Assembly (NCBI GenBank): GCA_900543055.1
Contig: UQQI01000016.1
Span: forward strand, 1-29,064
Length of the DNA stretch: 29,064 bases
Direction of reading: 5' to 3'
From: an uncultured Mollicutes bacterium
Lineage (GTDB): Bacteria; Bacillota_I; Bacilli_A; RF39; UBA660
Both the position numbers and the translations under genes were made by a program. The notes beneath the pieces were generated by a model. It did not search any database and had not been told where the DNA came from. It was given only the letters and a program-made list of their open reading frames with translations. How positions within the stretch are numbered: the stretch's first letter is position 1; the number at the start of each line of letters is the position of its first letter. Of this stretch, positions 1 to 7,675 are shown piece by piece.

Positions 1-1598
1 ATACAGATTTACAAACAAATTATAATTTCAACATGGTTGCTATAGTAAATAGAAGACCAAAATATGTTGGTATATTAGAAATATTAGATGCATTTATCTC
101 ACATCAAAGAGAAGTTGTTACTCGTCGTACAAAATATGATAAAGAGAAAGCAGAAGCAAGACTAAATGTTTTAGAGGGTGTAATTAGAGCACTTTCGATA
201 TTGGACGATGTAATAAGAACAATTCGTGCTAGTAAAAATAAAGCAGATTCTATTGAAAACTTACAAAAAGAATATGAATTTAATTATGAACAAGCTAAAT
301 ATATCGTTGAAATGCAATTATATAGATTAACAAATACAGATATAATTGATGTTCAAAATGAAATAGAAGAATTAAAGAAAAAAATTTCTATATGGACACA
401 AATTTTAAATAACGAAGAAGCATTAAAACATGTTATGATAACAGAGTTAAAATTAATCAAAAAAGAATATGCAGATCCGCGTCGTACAAAGATTGTTGAT
501 GAAGTAACAAAAATAGAAATTGATGAAAAAGCAATGATTCCACAAGAAGATGTTGTAGTTTTAGTTACTAAAGACGGATATGTGAAAAGAACATCATTTA
601 GAAGCTATACAGCGTCGAACCCAGAAGACTTAACTATGAAGGATAATGATTATATCTTAGGATTATATGAAATGAATACGATAGATACAATATTATTATT
701 TACATCATTTGGTAATTATTTACATATACCTGTACATTTAATTCCAGATTTAAAATGGAAAGACATGCCAAAACATGTATCTAATATCATTGAATTATCT
801 CCTGGTGAAGAAATAATTGCAGTAGTACCTGCATATGATTTTAAATCAGACATTAACCTAATACTAACAACAAAAAATGGTATGATTAAAAGAACAGCCT
901 TAAAAGATTTCCAATTACAAAGATATGGAAAAGCAACAAGTTGTATGAGATTAAAAGAAAATGATCAATTAATAAGTGTTTTACCAGAAAAATATGACAC
1001 AATATTCTTAACAACAAATACAGGATATGGATTAAGTTTTAAAACCGAAGAAATACCAGTAATTGGTTCAAAAGCAGCCGGAGTAAAAGCTATGATGTTA
1101 AAGGATGATTATATAGTTTCGGCAAATAACTTCTCATACCAAGCCCAAGAATTCTTATCAGTAATTACACCAAATGGAACAGGAAAAAGAATTAGACTAC
1201 AAGAATTTGAATTATCAACACGTACAAGAAGAGGAATTCAAGTAATTAGAGAGGTTAAATCTAATCCATATTATATTTTAAAAACATTTATTGAAGATGC
1301 AAAAAACTACATTGGTCTAAAAAATCAAGATATAAATACAATTAAATTAACTGAATTACCAATAGCCGATAGACATTCGATTGGTAGTCAAATATCAAAA
1401 CATGAGATTCAAGATGCATTTGTAATTGCAAGTTTAGAAAGAAAAGAAGAAGAACAATCACAAATAAAGTCTCTTACAAATGATGAACCAAAAATTATAA
1501 AGGTAATAGAAGAAGAAAAAGAAATCCCAAAAAAGGAAAAAATTGATTTAAAAGCAATAGATGATAGACTAATGACTATAGATGACTTTCTAAATTAA
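1..1598 (+). CDS. parC: DNA topoisomerase IV subunit A, 3' part (5' end outside window)
   Basis: ParC is the DNA-cleaving subunit of topoisomerase IV, which unlinks daughter chromosomes. The reading frame is already open at base 3 and reads TDLQTNYNFNMVAIVNRRP, so the ATG at 33 is internal. The visible part begins near the end of the breakage-reunion domain. It continues through a coiled-coil arm rich in E, K and L and then the C-terminal beta-pinwheel, whose blades show the repeated pattern TKDGYVKRT, TTKNGMIKRT and TPNGTGKRI. The phrases LQLYRLTNTDI-like, YADPRRT and WKDMPKHVSNII fit ParC better than GyrA, and the glycine-rich GyrA box is not seen. The last 50 residues are a charged tail rich in E and K. 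The parE gene expected upstream is outside the window. A strong terminator follows immediately. Confidence 0.95.
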   Translation, partial: TDLQTNYNFNMVAIVNRRPKYVGILEILDAFISHQREVVTRRTKYDKEKAEARLNVLEGVIRALSILDDVIRTIRASKNKADSIENLQKEYEFNYEQAKYIVEMQLYRLTNTDIIDVQNEIEELKKKISIWTQILNNEEALKHVMITELKLIKKEYADPRRTKIVDEVTKIEIDEKAMIPQEDVVVLVTKDGYVKRTSFRSYTASNPEDLTMKDNDYILGLYEMNTIDTILLFTSFGNYLHIPVHLIPDLKWKDMPKHVSNIIELSPGEEIIAVVPAYDFKSDINLILTTKNGMIKRTALKDFQLQRYGKATSCMRLKENDQLISVLPEKYDTIFLTTNTGYGLSFKTEEIPVIGSKAAGVKAMMLKDDYIVSANNFSYQAQEFLSVITPNGTGKRIRLQEFELSTRTRRGIQVIREVKSNPYYILKTFIEDAKNYIGLKNQDINTIKLTELPIADRHSIGSQISKHEIQDAFVIASLERKEEEQSQIKSLTNDEPKIIKVIEEEKEIPKKEKIDLKAIDDRLMTIDDFLN

Positions 1599-1604
1599 TA
1601 AAAA

Positions 1605-1637
1605 ATAGACTATATAATATATAGTTTATTTTTTTTT
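1605..1637 (+). terminator. Rho-independent terminator of parC
   Basis: An 11-bp stem (1605-1615 with 1619-1629, one G-U pair) closes a 3-nt loop and is followed by a T run at 1629-1637. It begins seven bases after the parC stop. Confidence 0.88.
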
Positions 1638-1644
1638 CAATTTG

Positions 1645-1653
1645 TGATAAAAT
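1645..1653 (+). promoter_or_regulatory. Extended -10 promoter for the HExxH gene
   Basis: TGATAAAAT matches the extended -10 form seen before many genes in this window. No good -35 is present because the T run of the parC terminator occupies that place. A strong ribosome site AAGGGGG at 1667-1673 precedes the ATG at 1680. Confidence 0.5.
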
Positions 1654-1679
1654 AAGAAACATTAAAAAGGGGGATAAGT

Positions 1680-2549
1680 ATGACAAGTATAGATTTTACA
1701 ACTGAAGAAAGTGTAAATTACATTTTAAATTATAGTGAAATGTTAATAAATGAAATGTCAAAGAAAAAAACAAGAATACAAGATTGCTATAAAAATGAGC
1801 AAATTATAATATTAGCAGCAATGATTTCTTATTATGGTTTTGAAAATTTAGATACAATATACAAAGCATTTGAACAAACTTATTTCTCAGATGAAATATT
1901 TCCATTAGAAAGTAAGCATGACGATGAAATTGTATCTGCTCATTGTATGTTTGAAGCAATTCAATGTCCAAATAATAAAATAGAAATAAATAGAACTATT
2001 CGTTTTGCAACACCACCAATAAATGATAGTCAAAAAATAAAAGAACTAGTACACGAAATAAATCATAGCGTTAATTCATCAATTTCTCCAATTTGTAAAA
2101 GAAACAATTTATTAGTATTCAGAAATGGAATAGCAATCCATTCATTAGATGAATTATATAATGAAGCAGTTTCTTTAGAAGAAGCAATCAATGAAGAACA
2201 AGCACTTGAAATATTTGATATTATCAACTCCTTCAAAAGTTATGATATAAAAAATGAAACATTGAAAAAAGACATATATAAAATAAACAAAAAAGATACG
2301 ATAATTGGATATAGAAATCTAGTCTTAGATATTAATCCTTTATATATGAACACAGAGTTTAATTATGTTCTAAAAAATAAGAGATTAACAGGAGATTTAA
2401 GAGAAATAAGAGAACACTTTAATAATAAAGTGGGAAGATCTAGTGCATTCCAAGAACTGGCAAAAGAGATGGATAATTTTGAAAAAACAAGAAATACAAC
2501 AATACAACAATCAATAAGAGATAAAGTTTATGAATATATAAGAAAATAA
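1680..2549 (+). CDS. Unrecognised protein with HExxH zinc-protease-like motif
   Basis: This 289-residue protein has no signal peptide or membrane segment. Residues 125-129 read HEINH in the context LVHEINHSVNS, the helix-borne zinc motif of zincin metallopeptidases. About 33 residues later LYNEAVSLEEAINE (around E162) gives the NEA-type glutamate that often supplies the third zinc ligand in gluzincins. The rest is helical and charged. Start choice is clear: AAGGGGG lies six bases upstream of the ATG. It has its own promoter and is followed by a weak stop structure, so it is probably monocistronic. I do not recognise the family. A cytoplasmic peptidase-like or inactive zincin role is inference from the motif alone. 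Confidence 0.6.
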   Translation: MTSIDFTTEESVNYILNYSEMLINEMSKKKTRIQDCYKNEQIIILAAMISYYGFENLDTIYKAFEQTYFSDEIFPLESKHDDEIVSAHCMFEAIQCPNNKIEINRTIRFATPPINDSQKIKELVHEINHSVNSSISPICKRNNLLVFRNGIAIHSLDELYNEAVSLEEAINEEQALEIFDIINSFKSYDIKNETLKKDIYKINKKDTIIGYRNLVLDINPLYMNTEFNYVLKNKRLTGDLREIREHFNNKVGRSSAFQELAKEMDNFEKTRNTTIQQSIRDKVYEYIRK

Positions 2550-2553
2550 AGGC

Positions 2554-2570
2554 GACAAAGTCTTTTTTTT
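2554..2570 (+). terminator. Weak terminator-like structure after the HExxH gene
   Basis: A short GAC/GTC stem (2554-2556 with 2560-2562) is followed by nine T residues. The T run is convincing but the stem is minimal. Confidence 0.3.
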
Positions 2571-2601
2571 TATTAAAAACATAAAATATATTGGTGATAA
2601 T

Positions 2602-2937
2602 ATGTCAAAAGAATCATTTAAATTATTTGCAAAAAATCATCCAGAATTAGCAGAAAAAGTATTAAGAGGAACAGTTTCTTGGCAGCAACTATATGAAATA
2701 TATGAGATATATGGAGAAAATAATTCTATTTGGACAAATTATATAGAAAATAATAAATTATTTGAGTCAACCAGTTTTAAAGAATTGTTTAATACATTAA
2801 AAAATATAGACATGGAATCAGTTCAAAAAGGAATAAATAATTTGCAAAAAACAATTACACTGCTTCAAGATATAGGACTAAATAAAAAAGAAACAACATA
2901 TGAAGCAAGACCAATATATAAAAGGTTTGAAGATTAA
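2602..2937 (+). CDS. ylbD: YlbD-like family protein
   Basis: This 111-residue protein opens with FKLFAKNHPELAEKVLRGTVSWQQLYEIYEIYGENNSIW. That matches the YlbD pattern of a short helix, N-H/P-x-L, then a T-W-Q-E-x-Y stretch and G-E-x-x-x-x-W. Bacillus YlbD is annotated as a putative spore coat protein, but its occurrence here beside ylbE, ylbF and rsmD says little about sporulation. The ribosome site is GGTGAT, three to four bases before the ATG. The stop overlaps the next ATG by one base (TAATG), so it is translationally coupled to ylbE. Identification rests on motif recall plus gene order. The protein is slightly shorter than the Bacillus one. Confidence 0.72.
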   Translation: MSKESFKLFAKNHPELAEKVLRGTVSWQQLYEIYEIYGENNSIWTNYIENNKLFESTSFKELFNTLKNIDMESVQKGINNLQKTITLLQDIGLNKKETTYEARPIYKRFED

Positions 2938-3158
2938 TGGATGAAGAAACTTTAAAAATAATTAGAAACACACCATATATTTATGACTTTTTAAGAGAAG
3001 ATTCATCCCATTACAAGGAACTATTTAGAAATAAAGACTATATTAAAAAAGTAGATTCGCTAGCCAAAGAAAAATATAAATTAAGAAGAATAGATAAAAT
3101 AGAAAAATTAAGTGAAAATCTAGACTTAATAAAAACATTTATAGATGTTTTAAAGTAA
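2937..3158 (+). CDS. ylbE: YlbE-like family protein
   Basis: This 73-residue protein reads IIRNTPYIYDFLREDSSHYKELFRNKDYI at the start. It follows the YlbE layout: x-N-P-x-x-x-x-F-I/L-R-E-x-P-x-W/Y-Y-R-x-L-x-R-N. Function is unknown in the family. Its start codon overlaps the ylbD stop by one base, and it lies where ylbE lies in Bacillus. No signal peptide or membrane segment is seen. Confidence 0.72.
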   Translation: MDEETLKIIRNTPYIYDFLREDSSHYKELFRNKDYIKKVDSLAKEKYKLRRIDKIEKLSENLDLIKTFIDVLK

Positions 3159-3164
3159 ATTATG

Positions 3165-3173
3165 TGTTAAAAT
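3165..3173 (+). promoter_or_regulatory. Possible extended -10 giving a near-leaderless ylbF transcript
   Basis: TGTTAAAAT ends seven bases before the ylbF ATG at 3181, so initiation would fall at about 3180-3181. No ribosome binding site is visible in between. The -35 region is poor, so this could be chance in AT-rich DNA. Confidence 0.35.
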
Positions 3174-3180
3174 ATAAAAC

Positions 3181-3465
3181 ATGGAAGAATTAATTGAAAA
3201 AGTAGAAATTTTAAAAGAAGAATTAGATAAAAACAAATCTATTGTTAATATAAAAAAATTAAATAAGAAAATAATGGAAGATAAAGAACTCATAACTCTA
3301 TTAGAAAAATACAAAAATACTAATAATATTAATGTAAAAGAAGAAATTATGTCTAATGAATTATTTAAAAAATATAAAGAAGAAGAAACTAATATAAACT
3401 TTATAATATTAGAAATAAACAAAAGACTAAAAGAAATCAATAGTAAAGGTAAGTGTCATAAATGA
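3181..3465 (+). CDS. ylbF: YlbF-family regulator (short form)
   Basis: This 94-residue all-helical protein has the YlbF/YmcA-type layout: an N-terminal helix, IKKLNKKIMEDKELITLLEKYK, a short loop, then NELFKKYKEEETNINFIILEINKRLKEI. In Bacillus subtilis YlbF works with YmcA and YaaT as a complex that modulates RNase Y and hence mRNA processing. This copy is about two thirds of the Bacillus length (roughly 150 residues). It keeps only one cysteine in the tail (KCHK) where the Bacillus protein has a cysteine-rich end. It lies between ylbE and rsmD as in Bacillus, with ylbG absent, and overlaps rsmD by four bases (ATGA). No ribosome site precedes the ATG. Confidence 0.62.
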   Translation: MEELIEKVEILKEELDKNKSIVNIKKLNKKIMEDKELITLLEKYKNTNNINVKEEIMSNELFKKYKEEETNINFIILEINKRLKEINSKGKCHK

Positions 3466-3998
3466 AAATAATAAGTGGAAAATACAAAGGAAGAAAACTA
3501 GATGGTTTTGATATAGATGGGACTCGTCCTACAATGGATAGAGTAAAAGAAAGTTTATTTGCAATTATTCAAAATTATATAAGTGAAAGCATAGTTTTAG
3601 ACTTATTTGCAGGAAGTGGAAATTTAGGAATAGAAGCTTTAAGCGAAGGAGCAAAATATGCATACTTAGTAGATAAGAATATAAAATGTATAAAAGTTAT
3701 AGAAAAGAATGTTAATAATATTGGTATAGAAAATGTAAAAATAATTCATAATGATTATAGGAAAGTATTAAAAGATATAAATAAAAAATTTGATTTAATA
3801 TTTCTAGATCCACCATACAAAACTAATTGTATAGAAGAAAGTATCAAATTAATTGATGAGTATGATTTATTAAATGATAATGGAATAATTGTATGTGAAA
3901 GTGATAATATAGATAAAATTATATACACTGATAAATTTAATGCTATAAAAGATAGACATTATGGAGATAAATATATAGTTTTACTAAAAAAAATATGA
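3462..3998 (+). CDS. rsmD: 16S rRNA (guanine(966)-N(2))-methyltransferase RsmD
   Basis: RsmD transfers a methyl group from S-adenosylmethionine to N2 of G966 of 16S rRNA in the assembled 30S subunit. The 178-residue protein starts MKIISGKYKGRKL and has the RPT motif at 22-24. The SAM-binding loop is DLFAGSGNLGIEAL at 47-60, and the catalytic DPPY is at 116-119. Length is normal. The start lies within the end of ylbF (4-base overlap), so translation is coupled. In Bacillus the next gene is coaD; here it is an unrelated surface protein. Confidence 0.95.
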   Translation: MKIISGKYKGRKLDGFDIDGTRPTMDRVKESLFAIIQNYISESIVLDLFAGSGNLGIEALSEGAKYAYLVDKNIKCIKVIEKNVNNIGIENVKIIHNDYRKVLKDINKKFDLIFLDPPYKTNCIEESIKLIDEYDLLNDNGIIVCESDNIDKIIYTDKFNAIKDRHYGDKYIVLLKKI

Positions 3999-4004
3999 TA
4001 AAAT
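3996..4004 (+). promoter_or_regulatory. Extended -10 promoter for the surface protein gene
   Basis: TGATAAAAT overlaps the rsmD stop codon. A near-perfect palindrome TAAGATAATATCTTA at 4016-4030 lies just downstream of the expected start site and could form a small 5' hairpin or operator. Ribosome site AGGTGAT is at 4037-4043. Confidence 0.45.
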
Positions 4005-4047
4005 AATCTATATAGTAAGATAATATCTTAAGGTATAGGTGATATAA

Positions 4048-4077
4048 ATGAAGAAACTGAAAATGAAGAAACTGAAT
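4048..4077 (+). repeat. 15-bp tandem duplication at the start of the surface protein gene
   Basis: The bases ATGAAGAAACTGAA occur twice, 15 bases apart (4048 and 4063). They encode MKKLK and MKKLN and duplicate the start codon. Confidence 0.85.
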
Positions 4078-5919
4078 AAAAAAGGATTTGCTATATCAAC
4101 ATTAATATATGGCTTATCAATACTAGGTTTATTACTAATTACAATGTTGATGTCTACCTTATCTAATACAAGATCAAATGCAAAAGAAATGTCAAATGCG
4201 ATAGAAGAAGATTTAAATAGATATAGTAGAACATCTGTTTCTTTTTCCCCTTCTAAAAAAAGTCAAGAATTCATTACTCCAGATGGAGAATCAGGCTGGT
4301 ATAGAATAGAATTATGGGGAGCTCAAGGAAATAACGGCAAAGGAGGAGAAGGTGCCTACACAACAGGAATTATTGAATTACAAGAAGGTGATACGCTTTA
4401 CTTTTATGTTGGCAAACAAGGAGAATCTGGAGCTGGTGGTGGAGAAACCTCAGTAAGAATAGATAATGGTGATGATGAAGGTTCAATCTCTTCAAGAATA
4501 ATGGTTGCTGGAGGAGGAGGAGCAGACTATAATGCTAAAGGTTCAACAATAACGTCATATTTAACAACAAATTCTCAAAATATGAATTATGATAATTCAA
4601 CAAAAAAAATAACTGCATCTGACAATTTAACTGGAATGACATATAGTGAAATAAAAGACGAAAAATCATATCCGATTACTTATAACGAAGAAAATAACGC
4701 TAAAGAATCAGGAAAAGGGTATTACAATGGAAAGTCAGGAAAAGGCGGTACATCATTTATTTCTGGGTATGCTGGTGCGACAGCATATAGTGCTGGAGTT
4801 TTATCTGGAACAAAATATACATATCACGAATATAGTTATGAATCGAAATTTTCACAAACAGCAGGACGTTCTTATTATTTCTATGATGGAATGATGCTAG
4901 AAGGAGTAAAAACAGGAGATGGATTAGCAAGAATTGAAAGAGTAGTAAGAAAAAGCGAAGGTACGCAAACTCTTCCAAAACAAAATGAAAAATTAAAAAA
5001 AGTCATGAAAGTAAGAGATTGTACAGATAATAATATAGCATCAAATACATCTATGGCTGTTATAAAAGATGGTGAAAGTCTTTCTCTAAATAGAAATACA
5101 ACATCAGACAAGTGCGTAATATACTCATTAAATACAACCACTCCAATTGAAGTTGATGAAATAGCAGTTTGGCATGAACTACCAGAGAAACAAAGAGATG
5201 TTAAAAATGAAGAAATATCAGTTTATGATGGAGCATCATGGATAAATATAAAAAATAAAGCTTCATCATACAAAGGAGTAACAACTAGCAAATCTATAAC
5301 AGAAACTCCTAATGGGATTCATATATCTGCCTATCAACCTGATTTTACGAGTTCAATTATTCCATCAGGAAATTATTATATGTTCTCAGTTACATCATCT
5401 AACAAAGTATTAACAACAGCACTTAGTTCGAATCAAGTTAATAACTCCTTGCAATTTGAAAATATAGTTGGTGGCAATAATCAAAAATGGACTATAAGTC
5501 CAATAGAATGTAAATTATATGATAGTGAAGTAACAAGAACAAGTTGCAGCGTTAATAATACAGGGTATCCGAGTGATGGAGTAGTTGAATACAAAATAGA
5601 AGATTTAGTAAGATTCTTTGCGTTAAATATATTACTTGATGAAAATAAAATAAATAATACAATTGTTGCAAATAATACATTTAATGATTTGACGAGAAAT
5701 GCTCCATCAATATGGAGAATAAATTCTCTAGGTAATGGAACTGTAGTAATATCATCTTCCGTAGATGTATTTAGTAGTAATGTAAAAGCAGGTGGTCTAA
5801 CATACCTAACGGAACCTATATCAACTTCTGATAATGTAGAATTAAAAAATAAATTATTGATTTCCTCACTAGACTCAATAGATGTATCAAGATTCTATTT
5901 ATATAGACTTAATTTTTAG
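4048..5919 (+). CDS. Surface protein with prepilin-like anchor, glycine-rich domain and ricin-like repeats
   Basis: This is a 623-residue exported protein. Residues 1-13 are basic and end in KKG. Residues 14-37 (FAISTLIYGLSILGLLL...) are a membrane helix, so the start resembles a type IV prepilin with cleavage after G13, although the usual Glu at mature position 5 is absent. Residues 75-300 form a glycine-rich domain with WYRIELWGAQG, GGGGAD and a closing GDGLARIERV. Residues about 320-405 look like a beta-sandwich (AVWHELPE, YDGASWINI). Residues about 438-485 hold a ricin-type unit ending NNQKWTI, with a second W-containing unit at 555-575. It therefore probably displays a carbohydrate- or protein-binding region outside the cell; that role is inference. 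No pilus assembly genes are nearby. A 15-base tandem duplication gives two possible ATGs (4048 and 4063). The first is better placed behind AGGTGAT. Confidence 0.75.
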   Translation: MKKLKMKKLNKKGFAISTLIYGLSILGLLLITMLMSTLSNTRSNAKEMSNAIEEDLNRYSRTSVSFSPSKKSQEFITPDGESGWYRIELWGAQGNNGKGGEGAYTTGIIELQEGDTLYFYVGKQGESGAGGGETSVRIDNGDDEGSISSRIMVAGGGGADYNAKGSTITSYLTTNSQNMNYDNSTKKITASDNLTGMTYSEIKDEKSYPITYNEENNAKESGKGYYNGKSGKGGTSFISGYAGATAYSAGVLSGTKYTYHEYSYESKFSQTAGRSYYFYDGMMLEGVKTGDGLARIERVVRKSEGTQTLPKQNEKLKKVMKVRDCTDNNIASNTSMAVIKDGESLSLNRNTTSDKCVIYSLNTTTPIEVDEIAVWHELPEKQRDVKNEEISVYDGASWINIKNKASSYKGVTTSKSITETPNGIHISAYQPDFTSSIIPSGNYYMFSVTSSNKVLTTALSSNQVNNSLQFENIVGGNNQKWTISPIECKLYDSEVTRTSCSVNNTGYPSDGVVEYKIEDLVRFFALNILLDENKINNTIVANNTFNDLTRNAPSIWRINSLGNGTVVISSSVDVFSSNVKAGGLTYLTEPISTSDNVELKNKLLISSLDSIDVSRFYLYRLNF

Positions 5920-5955
5920 TAGTAATAACAAGTTTATTACTACTTTTAATTTTTT
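5918..5955 (+). terminator. Rho-independent terminator of the surface protein gene
   Basis: A perfect 11-bp stem (5918-5928 with 5934-5944), loop CAAGT, then a T-rich tail. The TAG stop codon at 5917-5919 is partly inside the stem, and the tail runs into the first CIRCE arm. Confidence 0.93.
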
Positions 5956-5980
5956 AGCACAAAAGGTTGACAAGTGCTAA
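5954..5980 (+). promoter_or_regulatory. CIRCE operator 1 (HrcA site)
   Basis: TTAGCAC at 5954-5960 and GTGCTAA at 5974-5980 are separated by 13 bases, exactly the spacing of the CIRCE element (TTAGCACTC-N9-GAGTGCTAA) once the two inner base pairs are counted. It encloses the -35 box of the hrcA promoter. Bound HrcA would block RNA polymerase. Confidence 0.85.
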
Positions 5981-5995
5981 AAAAAGTACTATATT
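5967..5995 (+). promoter_or_regulatory. Sigma-A promoter of the hrcA operon
   Basis: TTGACA at 5967-5972, a 17-base spacer and TATATT at 5990-5995. This is the best consensus promoter in the window. Expected start is at about 6002, inside the second CIRCE. Confidence 0.9.
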
Positions 5996-5999
5996 TATA

Positions 6000-6026
6000 T
6001 TAGCACTAGAGATTGAATAGTGCTAG
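6000..6026 (+). promoter_or_regulatory. CIRCE operator 2 (HrcA site), overlapping the start site and ribosome site
   Basis: TTAGCACTA at 6000-6008 and TAGTGCTAG at 6018-6026 with N9 between them. The right arm runs into the AGGAGG ribosome site at 6025-6030, so in RNA the hairpin could also mask translation of hrcA. Confidence 0.93.
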
Positions 6027-6038
6027 GAGGTTGATGTT

Positions 6039-7028
6039 ATGTTGACTGAAAGACAAAACACAATTCTAAAACTAATAGTAGAAAAATATATTAAAGACCC
6101 AGTTCCAGTAGGGTCAAAACATATATCTAAAATAGTAAAGTGTTCAAGTGCAACTATAAGAAATGAAATGGGTGTACTTGAAGATATGGGATTGTTAGAA
6201 AAGACTCATACATCGTCTGGTAGAATTCCAAGTGAAGCTGGATATCGTTATTATGTAGATAATTTAATGGAATTAAAAAAGATGAATGCAGAAGATATGT
6301 TAAAACTTCAAATAGTCTTTAAAAATCAGCAACTTGCACTATCTGATGTAATAACAAAGTCATTGCAAGTTATATCAGATATGACAAACTATACTACTGT
6401 AGTACTAGGTAGTACTTCTCATGAGAATCTTCTTAAACAAATAGAAGTAGTTCCGATTGATGATGTTAGTATGATTGTAATAATAGTTACTGATAAAGGA
6501 CATGTGGAACATAAAAACATTAATTTAAAAGATGTTTCACTAGATGAAATCAAAAAAACAGTTGGGCTAATAAATAACTTAATCTCTGGTACTCCAATTG
6601 ACGAAGTAAGTAAGAAATTGGAATTTGAAATAAAACCTATTATAGGAAAATATGTAAAACAACATGAACAACTATACAATGCTTTCTATCATGTATTTAC
6701 AGACTTTACTAATCAAGAAGTAAATGTCATGGGAAGAAGCAAAATGCTAGAGCAACCTGAATTTTCAACTAACTTAGAAACTATTAAGAATGTATTTAAT
6801 AAATTAGAAGATAAAGAATTATTAAAGAACATTGAAGAAGACGATGAGAATAATATAAAGGTATATATTGGAAACGAAAATAATATAGATAGTGATATGA
6901 CAATTATAAAAACTAAGTTTAAAAAAGGAAAAGAAGAAGGTACAATAGCAATAATCGGACCAAAGAGAATGGAATATGACAGAGTTGTAGGCATGCTTGA
7001 ATACATGAAAGAAAATATAGAAAGGTAG
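6039..7028 (+). CDS. hrcA: Heat-inducible transcription repressor HrcA
   Basis: HrcA represses class I heat-shock genes by binding CIRCE and needs GroE for activity, so free chaperone reports the folding state. The 329-residue protein has the family start MLTERQNTILKLIVEKYIKDPVPVGSK, with a winged-helix domain over about 1-80 (SATIRNEMGVLEDMGLLEK and SSGRIPSEAGYRYYVD). The GAF-like and inserted dimerisation domains follow. Length is normal. The ribosome site AGGAGG is eight bases upstream. It is first in a four-gene operon and is preceded by two CIRCE sites, so it is autoregulated. Confidence 0.97.
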   Translation: MLTERQNTILKLIVEKYIKDPVPVGSKHISKIVKCSSATIRNEMGVLEDMGLLEKTHTSSGRIPSEAGYRYYVDNLMELKKMNAEDMLKLQIVFKNQQLALSDVITKSLQVISDMTNYTTVVLGSTSHENLLKQIEVVPIDDVSMIVIIVTDKGHVEHKNINLKDVSLDEIKKTVGLINNLISGTPIDEVSKKLEFEIKPIIGKYVKQHEQLYNAFYHVFTDFTNQEVNVMGRSKMLEQPEFSTNLETIKNVFNKLEDKELLKNIEEDDENNIKVYIGNENNIDSDMTIIKTKFKKGKEEGTIAIIGPKRMEYDRVVGMLEYMKENIER

Positions 7029-7034
7029 GCTGTT

Positions 7035-7658
7035 ATGGATAAAAAAGAAAAGAAAAAAGAAAAATTATTCAAAAAACAAATGCCTTCAGAAAAAAATGTT
7101 AAAAAAGAAAATGTACAATCTACAGACAATGTAGAAGTACTTGAAGAAGAACATTTTAAAAAAGAACAAACTGAAAGTACATTTGATGAAGATAAATATA
7201 AACAAGAAATTACTAAATTAACAGATGAAAATAAAAAATTGGTTGAAAAAGTTCAACTAGCACAAGCAGAATTAATAAATTATAGAAGAAGAAAAGATGA
7301 AGAAGTATCATCAATGTTAAAATATGCTAATGTTGATTTAGTAACAGAAATTTTAAATGTAGTAGACGATTTTGAAAGAGCAGTAAATCATGCTGAAAAG
7401 TCTACAAATGATGAAGTTAAAAAGTATAATGAGGGAATTAATCTAATTTACACTAACTTAAAATCAATTTTACAAAAATTTGGAGTGGAAGAAATCAACA
7501 ATGTTGGAAGTATTTTTAATCCAAATGAAGAACAAGCTTTATTGACTGATTGTGTAGAAGATAGAGATGATGAAGTAGTATTAGAAGTATTACAAAAAGG
7601 ATATAAATTAAAAGACAGAGTTATTAGACCTGCCTCAGTAAAAATTAATCAAAAATAA
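7035..7658 (+). CDS. grpE: Nucleotide exchange factor GrpE
   Basis: GrpE releases ADP from DnaK and acts as a thermosensor. The 207-residue protein starts with a lysine- and glutamate-rich tail of about 55 residues. A long coiled coil (EITKLTDENKKLVEKVQLAQAE) follows, then the core LINYRRRKDEEV and the C-terminal beta domain with GVEEINNVGSIFNPNEEQAL and KGYKLKDRVIRPASVKI. It lies six bases after hrcA and 17 bases before dnaK, in the standard order. The highly charged N-terminal tail is longer than the structured core needs. Confidence 0.96.
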   Translation: MDKKEKKKEKLFKKQMPSEKNVKKENVQSTDNVEVLEEEHFKKEQTESTFDEDKYKQEITKLTDENKKLVEKVQLAQAELINYRRRKDEEVSSMLKYANVDLVTEILNVVDDFERAVNHAEKSTNDEVKKYNEGINLIYTNLKSILQKFGVEEINNVGSIFNPNEEQALLTDCVEDRDDEVVLEVLQKGYKLKDRVIRPASVKINQK

Positions 7659-7675
7659 AAAAGGAGAATGATAAT

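Noticed and set aside
3150..3440. Minus-strand frame of 96 codons opposite ylbF
   Set aside because: It is hydrophobic only because it is the complement of a Lys/Glu-rich gene; the plus strand has conserved gene order.
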